Assembly: GCA_030635565.1 (NCBI GenBank)
Contig: DAOVYP010000018.1
Coordinates: 1-14,840, forward strand
DNA length: 14,840 bases
Direction: 5' to 3'
Source of the DNA: Spirochaeta sp.
GTDB taxonomy: Bacteria; Spirochaetota; Spirochaetia; DSM-2461
Below are positions 1 through 6,458 of this stretch, one piece after another. Under the pieces are notes generated by a model, which saw only the letters and a list, made by a program, of their open reading frames with translations, did not search any database and had not been told where the DNA came from. Position 1 is the stretch's first letter. The number at the start of each line of letters is the position of its first letter. Position numbers and translations under genes: made by a program.

Positions 1-822
1 CTCAAACAACGTCTGGAACTCCTGGAACATTCCGAAAAAGGCAGTCTGGCTGATCGCTGGGGTATTGACGATCCATGGACAGTTGAACAAGCCGAATGGG
101 ACATCGGTATTTATATTGTTAAGAACACCCATTCCTTACCCATTCATACCGGTTCGCAAGATACCCTTGCCTTGTTTTTTGCCGATCTTCTGGACATACA
201 TCCGGATATTGAGGTTCTCAAAGATAGAAGCGGCCGTAACCCGGCAGTGAAACAGACTGATGATTTTACGGAAGCTTTCCGGGAATCAAGGGATAAGCTG
301 GATTACTTCGTCCTTCTTCGTTTCACTGAAACGGAACGAACTTTCAGCGCGACCGGAGAGTTGTATCTGGCGAGGACAGGTGAATTAATCGGGAGGTATG
401 ATGAGCTTCGTACCGGACAGGGGAAAGTTACAGACACCCTGCACGTTCTTTCAGATTCGTTAAGTTCAGCCATCCCGAGGCTGATGAAAATAATATCTGT
501 AGACGGTGAAGCCGTATTGTTGAGCAAGGGACGCTGGCACGGTATCGAAACTGATAAGCCCTGGATTGTTCTTCAAAGCGGTATGGGGCGCCCTGCCGCT
601 GTAGACGGAGGTCTTGCTTATACACAGGAAGCATACCTGGGTAAAGTTGAAATCAGTGAATTATCGGAACCTGTAAGCGAAGGTATTTACGAACGCTCGG
701 GAGATTTTGATTTTATCAGTCCCGGGGATGAGCTGTTTCTGCTTCCCGTACCTGAGATCGGCAATGATAAATTCAATGCACCTGATCCGGCTTTCAGGGC
801 TCGATTGCTGGCCATTCCATAG
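1..822 (+). CDS. C-terminal part of a probable spirochaete envelope or TPR-associated protein (5' end outside window)
   Basis: The frame is open from base 1 to a TAG at 820-822, giving 273 visible residues with no start, so the gene begins to the left. An internal ATG at 172 is not needed, because the upstream codons continue as ordinary protein. Visible residues 58-150 hold an alternating strand/helix region with LDYFVLLRFTETER and GELYLARTGELIGRYDELRTG. After about residue 155 comes a small beta-rich part ending in FISPGDELFLLP, like the SH3-like ends of CsgG/FlgT-type periplasmic proteins. From memory, spirochaete proteins with N-terminal TPRs share the pattern 'ADYF...F.E.ER...ELYVARTG....F...RTG'; I could not check this. 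No membrane segment is visible. It is separated from gap by 312 bases containing a palindromic element, so it is probably a separate transcription unit. Coding status is near certain, function unknown. Confidence 0.8.
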   Translation, partial: LKQRLELLEHSEKGSLADRWGIDDPWTVEQAEWDIGIYIVKNTHSLPIHTGSQDTLALFFADLLDIHPDIEVLKDRSGRNPAVKQTDDFTEAFRESRDKLDYFVLLRFTETERTFSATGELYLARTGELIGRYDELRTGQGKVTDTLHVLSDSLSSAIPRLMKIISVDGEAVLLSKGRWHGIETDKPWIVLQSGMGRPAAVDGGLAYTQEAYLGKVEISELSEPVSEGIYERSGDFDFISPGDELFLLPVPEIGNDKFNAPDPAFRARLLAIP

Positions 823-874
823 AGTGGTGTCCCGGAAATCGGTTCACGAACTTACAAGTAAATACTGTGATCGA

Positions 875-982
875 AGCTACCCGGAATCGTTGCGACAAAC
901 ACCCCTCGTTCTAGCGGTACTCGCTCGGGAAGCTCCGTTCCGACGAACTTCGGGACACTTGCCTCCACGATTCCGGGTAGCT
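875..982. repeat. Palindromic element with 16 bp perfect inverted arms
   Basis: The arm AGCTACCCGGAATCGT (875-890) is exactly complementary to ACGATTCCGGGTAGCT (967-982), with a 76-base interior. The interior has smaller palindromes: GCG/CGC at 914-916 and 922-924, and GTTC/GAAC at 937-940 and 945-948. A further inverted pair lies half outside: GTGTCCCG at 827-834 against CGGGACAC at 951-958. ACGAACTT also occurs directly repeated at 846-853 and 943-950. The element therefore probably starts within a few bases of the upstream stop codon. Both strands stay open for 60-120 codons across it. The form suggests an interspersed palindromic repeat (REP/MITE-like or Rickettsia-palindrome-like). Only one copy lies in the window, so its repetitive nature is inferred. 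With an interior this long and no T-run, it is not a simple terminator. Confidence 0.55.
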
Positions 983-1065
983 CCACCAAGTTACCTGTTT
1001 TATCGTGTTGCCAATTATCCGGGGCACCATACTGATGCATCCACAAATCACAAATATTCTCATCC

Positions 1066-1095
1066 TTGACCATAAGGTCTGATAATTTCTATATT
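1066..1095 (+). promoter_or_regulatory. Candidate sigma-70 promoter for the gap operon
   Basis: A -35-like TTGACC (1066-1071) and a -10-like TATATT (1090-1095) are 18 bases apart. They predict a start near 1102 and a leader of about 33 bases before the gap ATG. The match is good (5/6 at each hexamer), and the position directly ahead of a five-gene operon supports it. It is a prediction by eye only. Confidence 0.55.
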
Positions 1096-1106
1096 TGTCT
1101 GGCCAT

Positions 1107-1128
1107 GTCTCCCTCATGAGACGGAGGA
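1107..1128 (+). promoter_or_regulatory. gap leader hairpin and ribosome binding site
   Basis: GTCTC (1107-1111) can pair with GAGAC (1118-1122) around a 6-base loop. It ends immediately before the strong Shine-Dalgarno GGAGGA (1123-1128), which lies 6 bases from the ATG at 1135. A 5 bp stem beside, but not covering, the ribosome site would leave it accessible and could stabilise the 5' end of the mRNA. The hairpin role is inference; the ribosome site is clear. Confidence 0.45.
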
Positions 1129-1134
1129 CCCCAT

Positions 1135-2136
1135 ATGAAAATTGCCATCAACGGATTCGGTCGTATTGGTAGAAATGTATTTAAAATCGCCTTTGAAAGA
1201 CCGGGAATTGACATCGTAGCCATCAATGATATAACGGACCCCAGGACCCTCGCTCATCTTCTTAAATATGATTCAACGTATGGTGTGTATAACAAAACTG
1301 TTAAAGTGAAAGATGATGCCATCGTGGTGGATGACAGGGAAGTGAAGATTCTGGCCGTCAAAAATCCCGCGGAACTCCCCTGGGGTGAAATGGGAGTTGA
1401 TGTCGTCATTGAATCAACGGGGATTTTCCGCAATGCCGACAGCCCCGGGGGCGGGTATAAAGACCACATCAAATCGGGAGCTAAAAAGGTAATACTCACG
1501 GTTCCCGCAAAAGACGAGATTGATCAGACCATAGTTCTCGGGGTTAATGATGATAGTCTCGATCTTTCATTTGAGGCCTTTTCCAACGCAAGTTGTACTA
1601 CGAACTGCCTTGCACCTGTAGTGAAAGTTCTCAATGATGCCTTCGGTATTGAGCAGGGACTGATGACCACGATTCACGCATACACAAACGATCAGGTTAT
1701 TCTCGATATGCCTCATTCCGACCTTCGCCGGGCCCGTTCGGCAGGTTTGAACATCATTCCCACCACAACCGGGGCTGCTGCTGCCGTCGGGAAGGTGATA
1801 CCGGAGCTGAAGGGTAAGCTGAATGGAATGGCCATGCGTGTCCCGACACCTACAGGATCCGTCGTCGACCTGGTTGTTCAACTTGGAAAGAATGTCACAA
1901 AAGAAGATGTTAACGCCGTGGTGAAAGCCGCTGCGGAGGAATCTATGAAAGGTGTGCTGGAATACACTGAAGACCCTATCGTATCGATGGACGTCAAAGG
2001 GAACAGCCATTCATCGGTATTCGATGCCGGTTCCACCATGGTAATGGAGAACGGTTTTGTGAAAATCGTCTCCTGGTATGACAATGAGTTCGGTTATTCA
2101 ACCCGAGTGGTGGACCTTGCTCAGAAACTCGTCTGA
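1135..2136 (+). CDS. gap: Glyceraldehyde-3-phosphate dehydrogenase, type I
   Basis: A cytosolic enzyme of glycolysis: it oxidises glyceraldehyde 3-phosphate with NAD and phosphate to 1,3-bisphosphoglycerate. At 333 residues it has the usual length. The NAD-binding loop NGFGRIGR is at residues 6-13, with VAINDITD at 28-35, the pattern of NAD-dependent bacterial forms. The catalytic motif SNASCTTNC (150-158) puts the nucleophile at C154 and its partner histidine at H181 (TTIHAYTNDQ). The end has the expected WYDNEFGYS. Residues 98-116 (FRNADSPGGGYKDHIKSGA) are slightly longer than in many homologues, and LTVPAKDE replaces the commoner 'SAPAKDE' form. The start is set by GGAGGA 6 bases upstream. 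It is the first gene of gap-pgk-tpiA, behind its own promoter, and a perfect hairpin spans its stop codon, which may set its mRNA level apart from pgk. Confidence 0.97.
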   Translation: MKIAINGFGRIGRNVFKIAFERPGIDIVAINDITDPRTLAHLLKYDSTYGVYNKTVKVKDDAIVVDDREVKILAVKNPAELPWGEMGVDVVIESTGIFRNADSPGGGYKDHIKSGAKKVILTVPAKDEIDQTIVLGVNDDSLDLSFEAFSNASCTTNCLAPVVKVLNDAFGIEQGLMTTIHAYTNDQVILDMPHSDLRRARSAGLNIIPTTTGAAAAVGKVIPELKGKLNGMAMRVPTPTGSVVDLVVQLGKNVTKEDVNAVVKAAAEESMKGVLEYTEDPIVSMDVKGNSHSSVFDAGSTMVMENGFVKIVSWYDNEFGYSTRVVDLAQKLV

Positions 2137-2140
2137 GCAA
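2117..2140 (+). promoter_or_regulatory. Hairpin spanning the gap stop codon
   Basis: TTGCTCAG (2117-2124) and CTGAGCAA (2133-2140) form a perfect 8 bp stem with an 8-base loop. The gap TGA (2134-2136) lies in the 3' arm. The downstream sequence is A/T-rich (2143-2155) but lacks a T-run, so it is not a standard intrinsic terminator. It may be an attenuator, a processing site or a 3' stabiliser between gap and pgk. Confidence 0.5.
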
Positions 2141-2181
2141 AGTTAAAATATTTAAGGCAGATAACGGTATAGGAGTTTCAT

Positions 2182-3360
2182 ATGGCCGTCAGAACAATCA
2201 AGGATATTGATCCGAAGGGGAAAAGAATCCTCGTTCGTGTCGATTTCAACGTTCCTCTCAAGGATGGGAAAATTACAGATGATACCCGCATGCAGCGGGC
2301 CCTGCCGACACTCATGAGCCTGCTTGAACGCGGTGCATCACTGGTTGTCATGAGCCATCTGGGACGCCCCAAGGGAGAAAAAAAACCGGAATTCAGTCTT
2401 TCTCAGTTGAAAGATCATCTGGTGGACATCACGAAAACCGAAGTCATCATGGCTCCGGATGTCATCGGCCCCGAAGTCGAGTCACTTGCTGAAGGGTTGA
2501 AAGCCGGACAGATTCTACTTCTGGAGAATACACGGTACTACCTGGAAGAAACCGATAACGATCCCCAATTCAGTGCTGAATTGGCCAGGCTCGGCGATCT
2601 TTACGTCAACGACGCATTCGGCGCTGCACATCGAGCTCATGCCTCCACCGTTGGCATTGCCGGGCTGCTGCCTTCAGCAGCCGGACTGCTCATGGAAAAA
2701 GAGTGTGCCTTTTTCGATAAAGTCCTTGAGAACCCCGAGAAGCCGTTTGTGGCTATAATCGGAGGCGCAAAGGTTTCTTCGAAGATTGCCGTCCTGGATT
2801 CTCTTCTGGATAAGGCCGATGCATTTGTTATTGCCGGCGGCATGGCTTATACATTCCTGAAAGTTCAGGGACACAGTATCGGCAATTCCCTTGTCGAGGA
2901 TGAATTCGCCGAAACTGCCGGTACTTTCATGGCCAATGCCGAAAAACGGGGGGTGAAGGTTCTACTTCCCCTCGATCATGTTGTGGCAGATTCGTTCAGT
3001 GACTCCGCCGTTCCCGAGAGTATCGATGACGTGAATGTTCCCGACGGTAAAGTGGCTATGGATATCGGTCCTAAAACGATTGCCGCTGTCGGAGAACTGC
3101 TTTCAGACGCCAAAACTGTCGTATGGAACGGTCCTATGGGCGTTTTTGAGTTCGATGCATTTGCCAGGGGTACGCTTGATGTCGCCCGGTGGGTAGCGGA
3201 CTGCAAGGGAACCACGGTCGTCGGCGGCGGGGATTCCGTCGCAGCTGTCAATAAATTCAATCTTGCTGATAAAATCGATCACGTCTCAACCGGTGGCGGT
3301 GCTTCCCTCGAGTATCTTGAAGGGAAGGCCTTGCCCGGCGTTGAGGCCCTTAAGGAGTAG
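2182..3360 (+). CDS. pgk: Phosphoglycerate kinase
   Basis: A cytosolic kinase that moves the acyl phosphate of 1,3-bisphosphoglycerate to ADP, the first ATP-yielding step of glycolysis, acting directly on the product of gap. Its 392 residues match bacterial forms. N-domain substrate motifs: RVDFNVP (19-25), SHLGRP (58-63), ENTRYY (115-120) and NDAFGAAHRAHAS (143-155). C-domain nucleotide motifs: GGAKVSSK (194-201), WNGPMGVFE (315-323), GGGDS (348-352) and STGGGASLE (369-377). All key signatures are present and nothing is truncated. The ATG at 2182 follows AGGAG (2171-2175) at a 6-base spacing. It is 45 bases behind gap and 3 bases ahead of tpiA, so it is co-transcribed with both, though the gap-end hairpin could reduce read-through from gap. 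Confidence 0.98.
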   Translation: MAVRTIKDIDPKGKRILVRVDFNVPLKDGKITDDTRMQRALPTLMSLLERGASLVVMSHLGRPKGEKKPEFSLSQLKDHLVDITKTEVIMAPDVIGPEVESLAEGLKAGQILLLENTRYYLEETDNDPQFSAELARLGDLYVNDAFGAAHRAHASTVGIAGLLPSAAGLLMEKECAFFDKVLENPEKPFVAIIGGAKVSSKIAVLDSLLDKADAFVIAGGMAYTFLKVQGHSIGNSLVEDEFAETAGTFMANAEKRGVKVLLPLDHVVADSFSDSAVPESIDDVNVPDGKVAMDIGPKTIAAVGELLSDAKTVVWNGPMGVFEFDAFARGTLDVARWVADCKGTTVVGGGDSVAAVNKFNLADKIDHVSTGGGASLEYLEGKALPGVEALKE

Positions 3361-3363
3361 AAT

Positions 3364-4119
3364 ATGTCACGTACTTATCTTATCGCTGGAAACTGGAAAA
3401 TGAACAAAACCCCGAGGGAGGCGGCCGCGTTGGCCGAGGCCGTGAAGGGCATGAAAAAAGGGCCGGCTACGCGCAAGATGATCGCGCCTTCATTCGTCTG
3501 CATCCCGGCAGTTGCTGATATTCTCAAAGGATCTGATGTCACCCTGGCTGCGCAGAACATGGCTTCCGTTGAATCAGGCGCTCATACCGGAGAAACTTCG
3601 GTGTTGATGCTCAAGGAACTGGGTGTGGAGTCCGTGATTCTGGGACATAGTGAAAGGCGTCATGTTTACGGCGAAACCGATGCAATCATCAACGACAAGG
3701 TGAAACTGGCTCTTGCCCACGGACTCGAAGTCATCCTTTGCATCGGCGAAACCCTCGAAGAGAGGGAGGCCGGCAGGGTTGAAGATGTGTGTTTCGGTCA
3801 GCTCGAAGGTGGCCTGTCCGGTGTCGGCAGCGACGATATGAAGAACATCGCCATAGCGTATGAACCGGTCTGGGCCATCGGTACCGGCAAAACCGCCACT
3901 CCTGCAGATGCGCAGGCCGTTCATCAGGCTTGTCGAGGCAAGATTGCCGGGCTATACTCTGCGTCGGTCGCCGATTCCGTCGTCATTCAATATGGTGGAT
4001 CCGTCAAACCCGGCAATGCAGCCGAATTGATGGCCCAGAACGATATAGACGGCGCATTGGTTGGCGGGGCGTCACTTGACGCCGATTCTTTCGCGGGCAT
4101 CGTCGCTTTCGACGGCTGA
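3364..4119 (+). CDS. tpiA: Triosephosphate isomerase
   Basis: A cytosolic TIM-barrel enzyme that interconverts dihydroxyacetone phosphate and glyceraldehyde 3-phosphate, supplying the substrate of gap. Length is 251 residues, normal for the family. NWKMN (10-14) carries catalytic K12, GHSERR (94-99) carries H95, and AYEPVWAIGTG (165-175) carries the general base E167 followed by the mobile loop 6. Phosphate-binding QYGGSV and DGALVGGASL are near the C terminus. The ATG is 3 bases after the pgk stop, and its Shine-Dalgarno AAGGAG (3352-3357) lies within the last pgk codons, so translation of the two is probably coupled. secG follows after 54 bases containing a small hairpin. Confidence 0.98.
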   Translation: MSRTYLIAGNWKMNKTPREAAALAEAVKGMKKGPATRKMIAPSFVCIPAVADILKGSDVTLAAQNMASVESGAHTGETSVLMLKELGVESVILGHSERRHVYGETDAIINDKVKLALAHGLEVILCIGETLEEREAGRVEDVCFGQLEGGLSGVGSDDMKNIAIAYEPVWAIGTGKTATPADAQAVHQACRGKIAGLYSASVADSVVIQYGGSVKPGNAAELMAQNDIDGALVGGASLDADSFAGIVAFDG

Positions 4120-4135
4120 TTCTCGATCGAACACA

Positions 4136-4159
4136 GGGAATGTAAGTCATTTCATTCCC
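4136..4159 (+). promoter_or_regulatory. Small hairpin between tpiA and secG
   Basis: GGGAATG (4136-4142) pairs perfectly with CATTCCC (4153-4159) around a 10-base loop. The stem ends 4 bases before the secG Shine-Dalgarno GGAGA (4164-4168), and no T-run follows. It could modulate secG translation or mark an mRNA processing point. The role is not shown by sequence. Confidence 0.35.
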
Positions 4160-4173
4160 AACTGGAGACAATT

Positions 4174-4500
4174 TTGGGTATTATTGGAACACTTTTTCTC
4201 GTTATATTCGCCATAGCGGCGGTGTTGATTATCGTTTTGGTCATGCTGCAGGATGAACAGGGTGAGGGCTTCGGCGGTCTGTTCGGCGGCGGTGGAGGGG
4301 CAACCCCTTTCGGAGCCACCGGCGGAAGCGTCCTTGCCAAGGCCACATCCATACTCGGTGTGCTTTTCATTGTATCTTCACTGGCTGTCGCAATGGCTTA
4401 TAAATCCGGTGAAACCGACAATGTCATTGGTGAGTCGAGGCAATCAGCCGGAACCGGTCAGGATTGGTTCCTGGATGAACCTCTTGAAAACGCTGAATAG
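4174..4500 (+). CDS. secG: SecG subunit of the SecYEG preprotein translocase
   Basis: A small inner-membrane protein that assists SecA-driven export through SecYEG. It has 108 residues with the family layout: membrane segment 1 at 3-24, a glycine-rich cytoplasmic loop containing GGLFGGGGGATPFG (34-47), and membrane segment 2 at 55-75 preceded by LAKATSILG. VMLQDEQGEGFG (23-34) corresponds to the usual 'LLQ.G.G.G' motif. The tail (76-108) is acidic and polar and somewhat longer than in minimal SecGs. The start is TTG at 4174: GGAGA (4164-4168) is 5 bases upstream, and the frame begins directly with the membrane segment. secG behind tpiA is a recurrent bacterial arrangement, so co-transcription with the glycolytic genes is expected. 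Confidence 0.93.
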   Translation: MGIIGTLFLVIFAIAAVLIIVLVMLQDEQGEGFGGLFGGGGGATPFGATGGSVLAKATSILGVLFIVSSLAVAMAYKSGETDNVIGESRQSAGTGQDWFLDEPLENAE

Positions 4501-4524
4501 CCGTCACAATTAAAGGAGAAAACA

Positions 4525-4950
4525 CTGAGAGTCGCCGTTGTTCATTGCGATACGAACAGATCAATAGTCTTCTCTGATGTCGTACGGGCCCTGGTCAGAG
4601 GTATCGAACGCCAGGGACACGACGTGACTGTGGTGAATGCTCTGACTGATGGAGGGAAGACTCTGACTCCCTACGCCTATATAGCCATCGGAGCATCGTC
4701 ACCTTCTTCTTTCGCCAAAGCCATACCCGATGCATTGGGTGCTTTCCTCCGATCCGCAGGCCATGTATCCGGTAAGCGATGTTACGCTTTCATCGGAAAT
4801 AAAGGGCTGAGAAAGGGCAAGGTGCTCGCATCGCTGATGAAGACGATGGAATCGGAAGGTATGTATCTTAAGAGATCCGACATTCTCACCAATGCCGCCG
4901 AAGCCGAAGCAGTCGGATCAAAACTGCATATCGAAAAATCCGTCACTTGA
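4525..4950 (+). CDS. Small flavodoxin-fold-like protein with probable CTG start
   Basis: The reading frame runs from CTG at 4525 to TGA at 4948-4950, 141 residues. An ATG-type start search would not find the N terminus: the first ordinary start in frame is GTG at 4624, which would delete the first strand and helix and leaves no ribosome site. The CTG has AAAGGAG (4512-4518) 6 bases upstream and opens the natural strand MRVAVVHCDTNRSIVF, followed by a helix, a second strand (DVTVVNAL) and YAYIAIGASS. This alternation fits a flavodoxin or Rossmann-like fold. CDTNRS at residues 8-13 sits where flavodoxins carry the FMN phosphate loop (S/T-x-T-G-x-T) but is degenerate, so FMN binding is uncertain. 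It is 24 bases behind secG in the same operon. Function unknown; a link to export or redox chemistry would be speculation. Confidence 0.8.
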   Translation: MRVAVVHCDTNRSIVFSDVVRALVRGIERQGHDVTVVNALTDGGKTLTPYAYIAIGASSPSSFAKAIPDALGAFLRSAGHVSGKRCYAFIGNKGLRKGKVLASLMKTMESEGMYLKRSDILTNAAEAEAVGSKLHIEKSVT

Positions 4951-4951
4951 T

Positions 4952-4980
4952 CTGACGATTTTCTTCCATCGGGATACACT
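4952..4980 (+). promoter_or_regulatory. Weak candidate promoter for the ppiC-nusB run
   Basis: CTGACG (4952-4957) and TACACT (4975-4980) are 17 bases apart, each matching the sigma-70 consensus at 4 of 6 positions. They predict a start near 4987, just ahead of the ppiC ribosome site. The 52-base gap could equally be plain read-through from the secG operon. Confidence 0.3.
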
Positions 4981-5002
4981 GTCCCCTGATATGAGGTTCA
5001 AC

Positions 5003-6040
5003 ATGAGGAAGAGTATTTTATTCATCACACTTGTTTTTTTCGCTGCCGTTTCTCTGGCCGCTCAGGATATGGCCGTCGCAACTGTCAGACTGGAAAAAAC
5101 CGAGCCGATTTCAAATCGCCAGCTGGATCAGACCATTCAGGCCATAGAGCAGCAGCAGGGACGTACACTAAACGATACTGAAAGGAAGGAAGTGCTGGAT
5201 CAGCTTATTGATCAGGTACTGATTATCCAGGCCGCTGAAGCCGATCGCAACATCATCGTTACCGATGAGGAAGTTGAACAGGCCAGCATGAGACTGTTGT
5301 CACAACAGCTGCAGTCCATGGGAGCCATACCTCCGGGAGCAGTCCTCACCGACAAAATTCAATACAGGCAAGTCGTTGAACAACAGGGTGTCAGCATTCA
5401 GGAGTATGAGAAAACCGTCAGGAATCAACTTCTTGCCGAGAAATACATCACTTCAAGTGATCAGGCATCATTTCAGGCAATCGGTCCGGCAACGGAGGCT
5501 GAACTGAACGCAGAATATCAGCGACGCGTTTCAGAATTCGTTGTATCCGACTCAGTCTGGTTCAATCAAATCTTCTTTAATACCAGCAACTCTACGCCGG
5601 CCGAGGTCAGGGCCAAGAATGAGAAAGCCAGGGAAGTTTACCGGCGCCTGATGAATTCTCCCGCCACTTTTGCGGAACTCGTTGCTTCCGAGTCGGAGGA
5701 CGATGTTTCCAAAGCCCGGGGTGGTCTGATCGGCCCCGTCATGAAAGGCGATTTTGTTGCCGAGCAGCTCTACGGAGCTGATTTCATGAACAAGGTTTTT
5801 ACAATTGATGTTGGAAAGGTCAGCGATGTCCTGAAGTCGAATGTCGGATACCATATAGTACAGATTACCGAAAAAAAGGCGGCGCAGCTTTTACCGAAGG
5901 AAGATACCGAGGTTCGGTCATATCTTGAGCAGATAATCTACGCAGGCAAATATCAGCAAAAGTTCGATGAGGTTACCAGGACGGCCATTGCCGAGTTGAG
6001 AGGTCGTTCCACCATCAATTACTTCGGGGATTACCGCTAA
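5003..6040 (+). CDS. Secreted SurA/PpiC-type peptidyl-prolyl isomerase or chaperone
   Basis: A probable periplasmic folding factor for exported and outer-membrane proteins. From the ATG at 5003 it has 345 residues: a signal peptide at 1-20 (MRKSILF... ending SLAA|Q), a helical SurA-like N-terminal chaperone region at about 25-160, a parvulin (PpiC) domain at about 184-290, and a helical tail. PpiC signatures are TFAELVASES (222-231), SKARGGLIGPV (236-246), GKVSDVLKSNVGYHIVQI (271-288). The first active-site histidine of parvulins (usually 'HIL') is replaced: here FNQIFF with N188; the second, H284 in GYHI, is kept. Isomerase activity may therefore be weak. The start at 5003 follows TGAGG (4992-4996) at 6 bases and opens a clean signal peptide; starts at 4991 or 4892 lack a ribosome site. 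nusB follows after 5 bases. It is the parvulin class of SurA or PrsA; the exact orthologue is not settled. Confidence 0.9.
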   Translation: MRKSILFITLVFFAAVSLAAQDMAVATVRLEKTEPISNRQLDQTIQAIEQQQGRTLNDTERKEVLDQLIDQVLIIQAAEADRNIIVTDEEVEQASMRLLSQQLQSMGAIPPGAVLTDKIQYRQVVEQQGVSIQEYEKTVRNQLLAEKYITSSDQASFQAIGPATEAELNAEYQRRVSEFVVSDSVWFNQIFFNTSNSTPAEVRAKNEKAREVYRRLMNSPATFAELVASESEDDVSKARGGLIGPVMKGDFVAEQLYGADFMNKVFTIDVGKVSDVLKSNVGYHIVQITEKKAAQLLPKEDTEVRSYLEQIIYAGKYQQKFDEVTRTAIAELRGRSTINYFGDYR

Positions 6041-6045
6041 ACACA

Positions 6046-6453
6046 ATGGGTTCGCGCCGTCATGCACGAATTGCCGCTTTCCAGGCGCTTTACGCATGGG
6101 AAGAATCCCATACTGACATGGAAGAACTGCTCGGATTCACTTGGCTGGACAGAAAGCCTGATGAACAGGCCCTGATTTTCGCATCATTGATAATCGGTGG
6201 TACCCTGGAGAACATCGAAGACATCGATGATCAAATACGGCTCCATCTGAAAAGGTGGAGTTTTGAACGCCTGTCCAGAGTTGATCTGTCCATTCTCAGA
6301 ACAAGTACCTATGCCCTGTTGTATCAGAAGGATATTCCGTATTCGGTTACCATCGATGAGGCCGTGGAGATTGCAAAAAAGTTCGGATCTCCTGAATCCT
6401 ACCGTTTCGTGAACGGTGTTCTTGACGGTATCCGTAAAGCAACTCTATCCTAA
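6046..6453 (+). CDS. nusB: Transcription antitermination factor NusB
   Basis: A cytosolic RNA-binding protein that, with NusE (S10), binds boxA in rRNA leaders and prevents premature termination. It has 135 residues, all helical as in the family. The basic N terminus SRRHARIAAFQALYAWE (3-19) is the RNA-binding arginine-rich start typical of NusB. RWSFERLSRVDLSILR (70-85) and IDEAVEIAKKFGSPESYRFV (103-122), followed by NGVLDGI, are the two most conserved blocks. The ATG follows the ppiC stop by 5 bases and has no clear Shine-Dalgarno sequence, so it is probably translated by coupling to ppiC. The next gene begins 5 bases after its stop. Identification is secure. Confidence 0.95.
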   Translation: MGSRRHARIAAFQALYAWEESHTDMEELLGFTWLDRKPDEQALIFASLIIGGTLENIEDIDDQIRLHLKRWSFERLSRVDLSILRTSTYALLYQKDIPYSVTIDEAVEIAKKFGSPESYRFVNGVLDGIRKATLS

Positions 6454-6458
6454 TACAT

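Larger units (their letters stand above)
823..1134. other. Intergenic region between the left-edge gene and gap
   Basis: This 312-base gap has no convincing gene. Bases 823-982 hold the palindromic element, 983-1065 show nothing recognisable, and 1066-1134 hold the gap promoter, a small hairpin and the ribosome binding site. Short ORFs on both strands (for example minus 852-1073 and plus 707-1069) lack Shine-Dalgarno sequences and follow from the open reading of the palindrome. Confidence 0.7.

Noticed and set aside
65..250. Plus-strand 61-residue ORF near the left edge
   Set aside because: Out of frame with the continuous left-edge gene, and its translation has no features.
852..1073. Minus-strand 73-residue ORF through the palindromic element
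   Set aside because: No Shine-Dalgarno sequence, its start overlaps the gap promoter, and its openness follows from the palindrome. Kept only as part of the repeat discussion.
1567..2010. Minus-strand 147-residue ORF inside gap
   Set aside because: Antisense to conserved catalytic-domain codons of gap; low-complexity translation with no support.
4892..5002. Upstream extension of the ppiC reading frame
   Set aside because: It overlaps the preceding gene, has no ribosome site, and would bury the signal peptide; the ATG at 5003 has both a ribosome site and a clean signal sequence.
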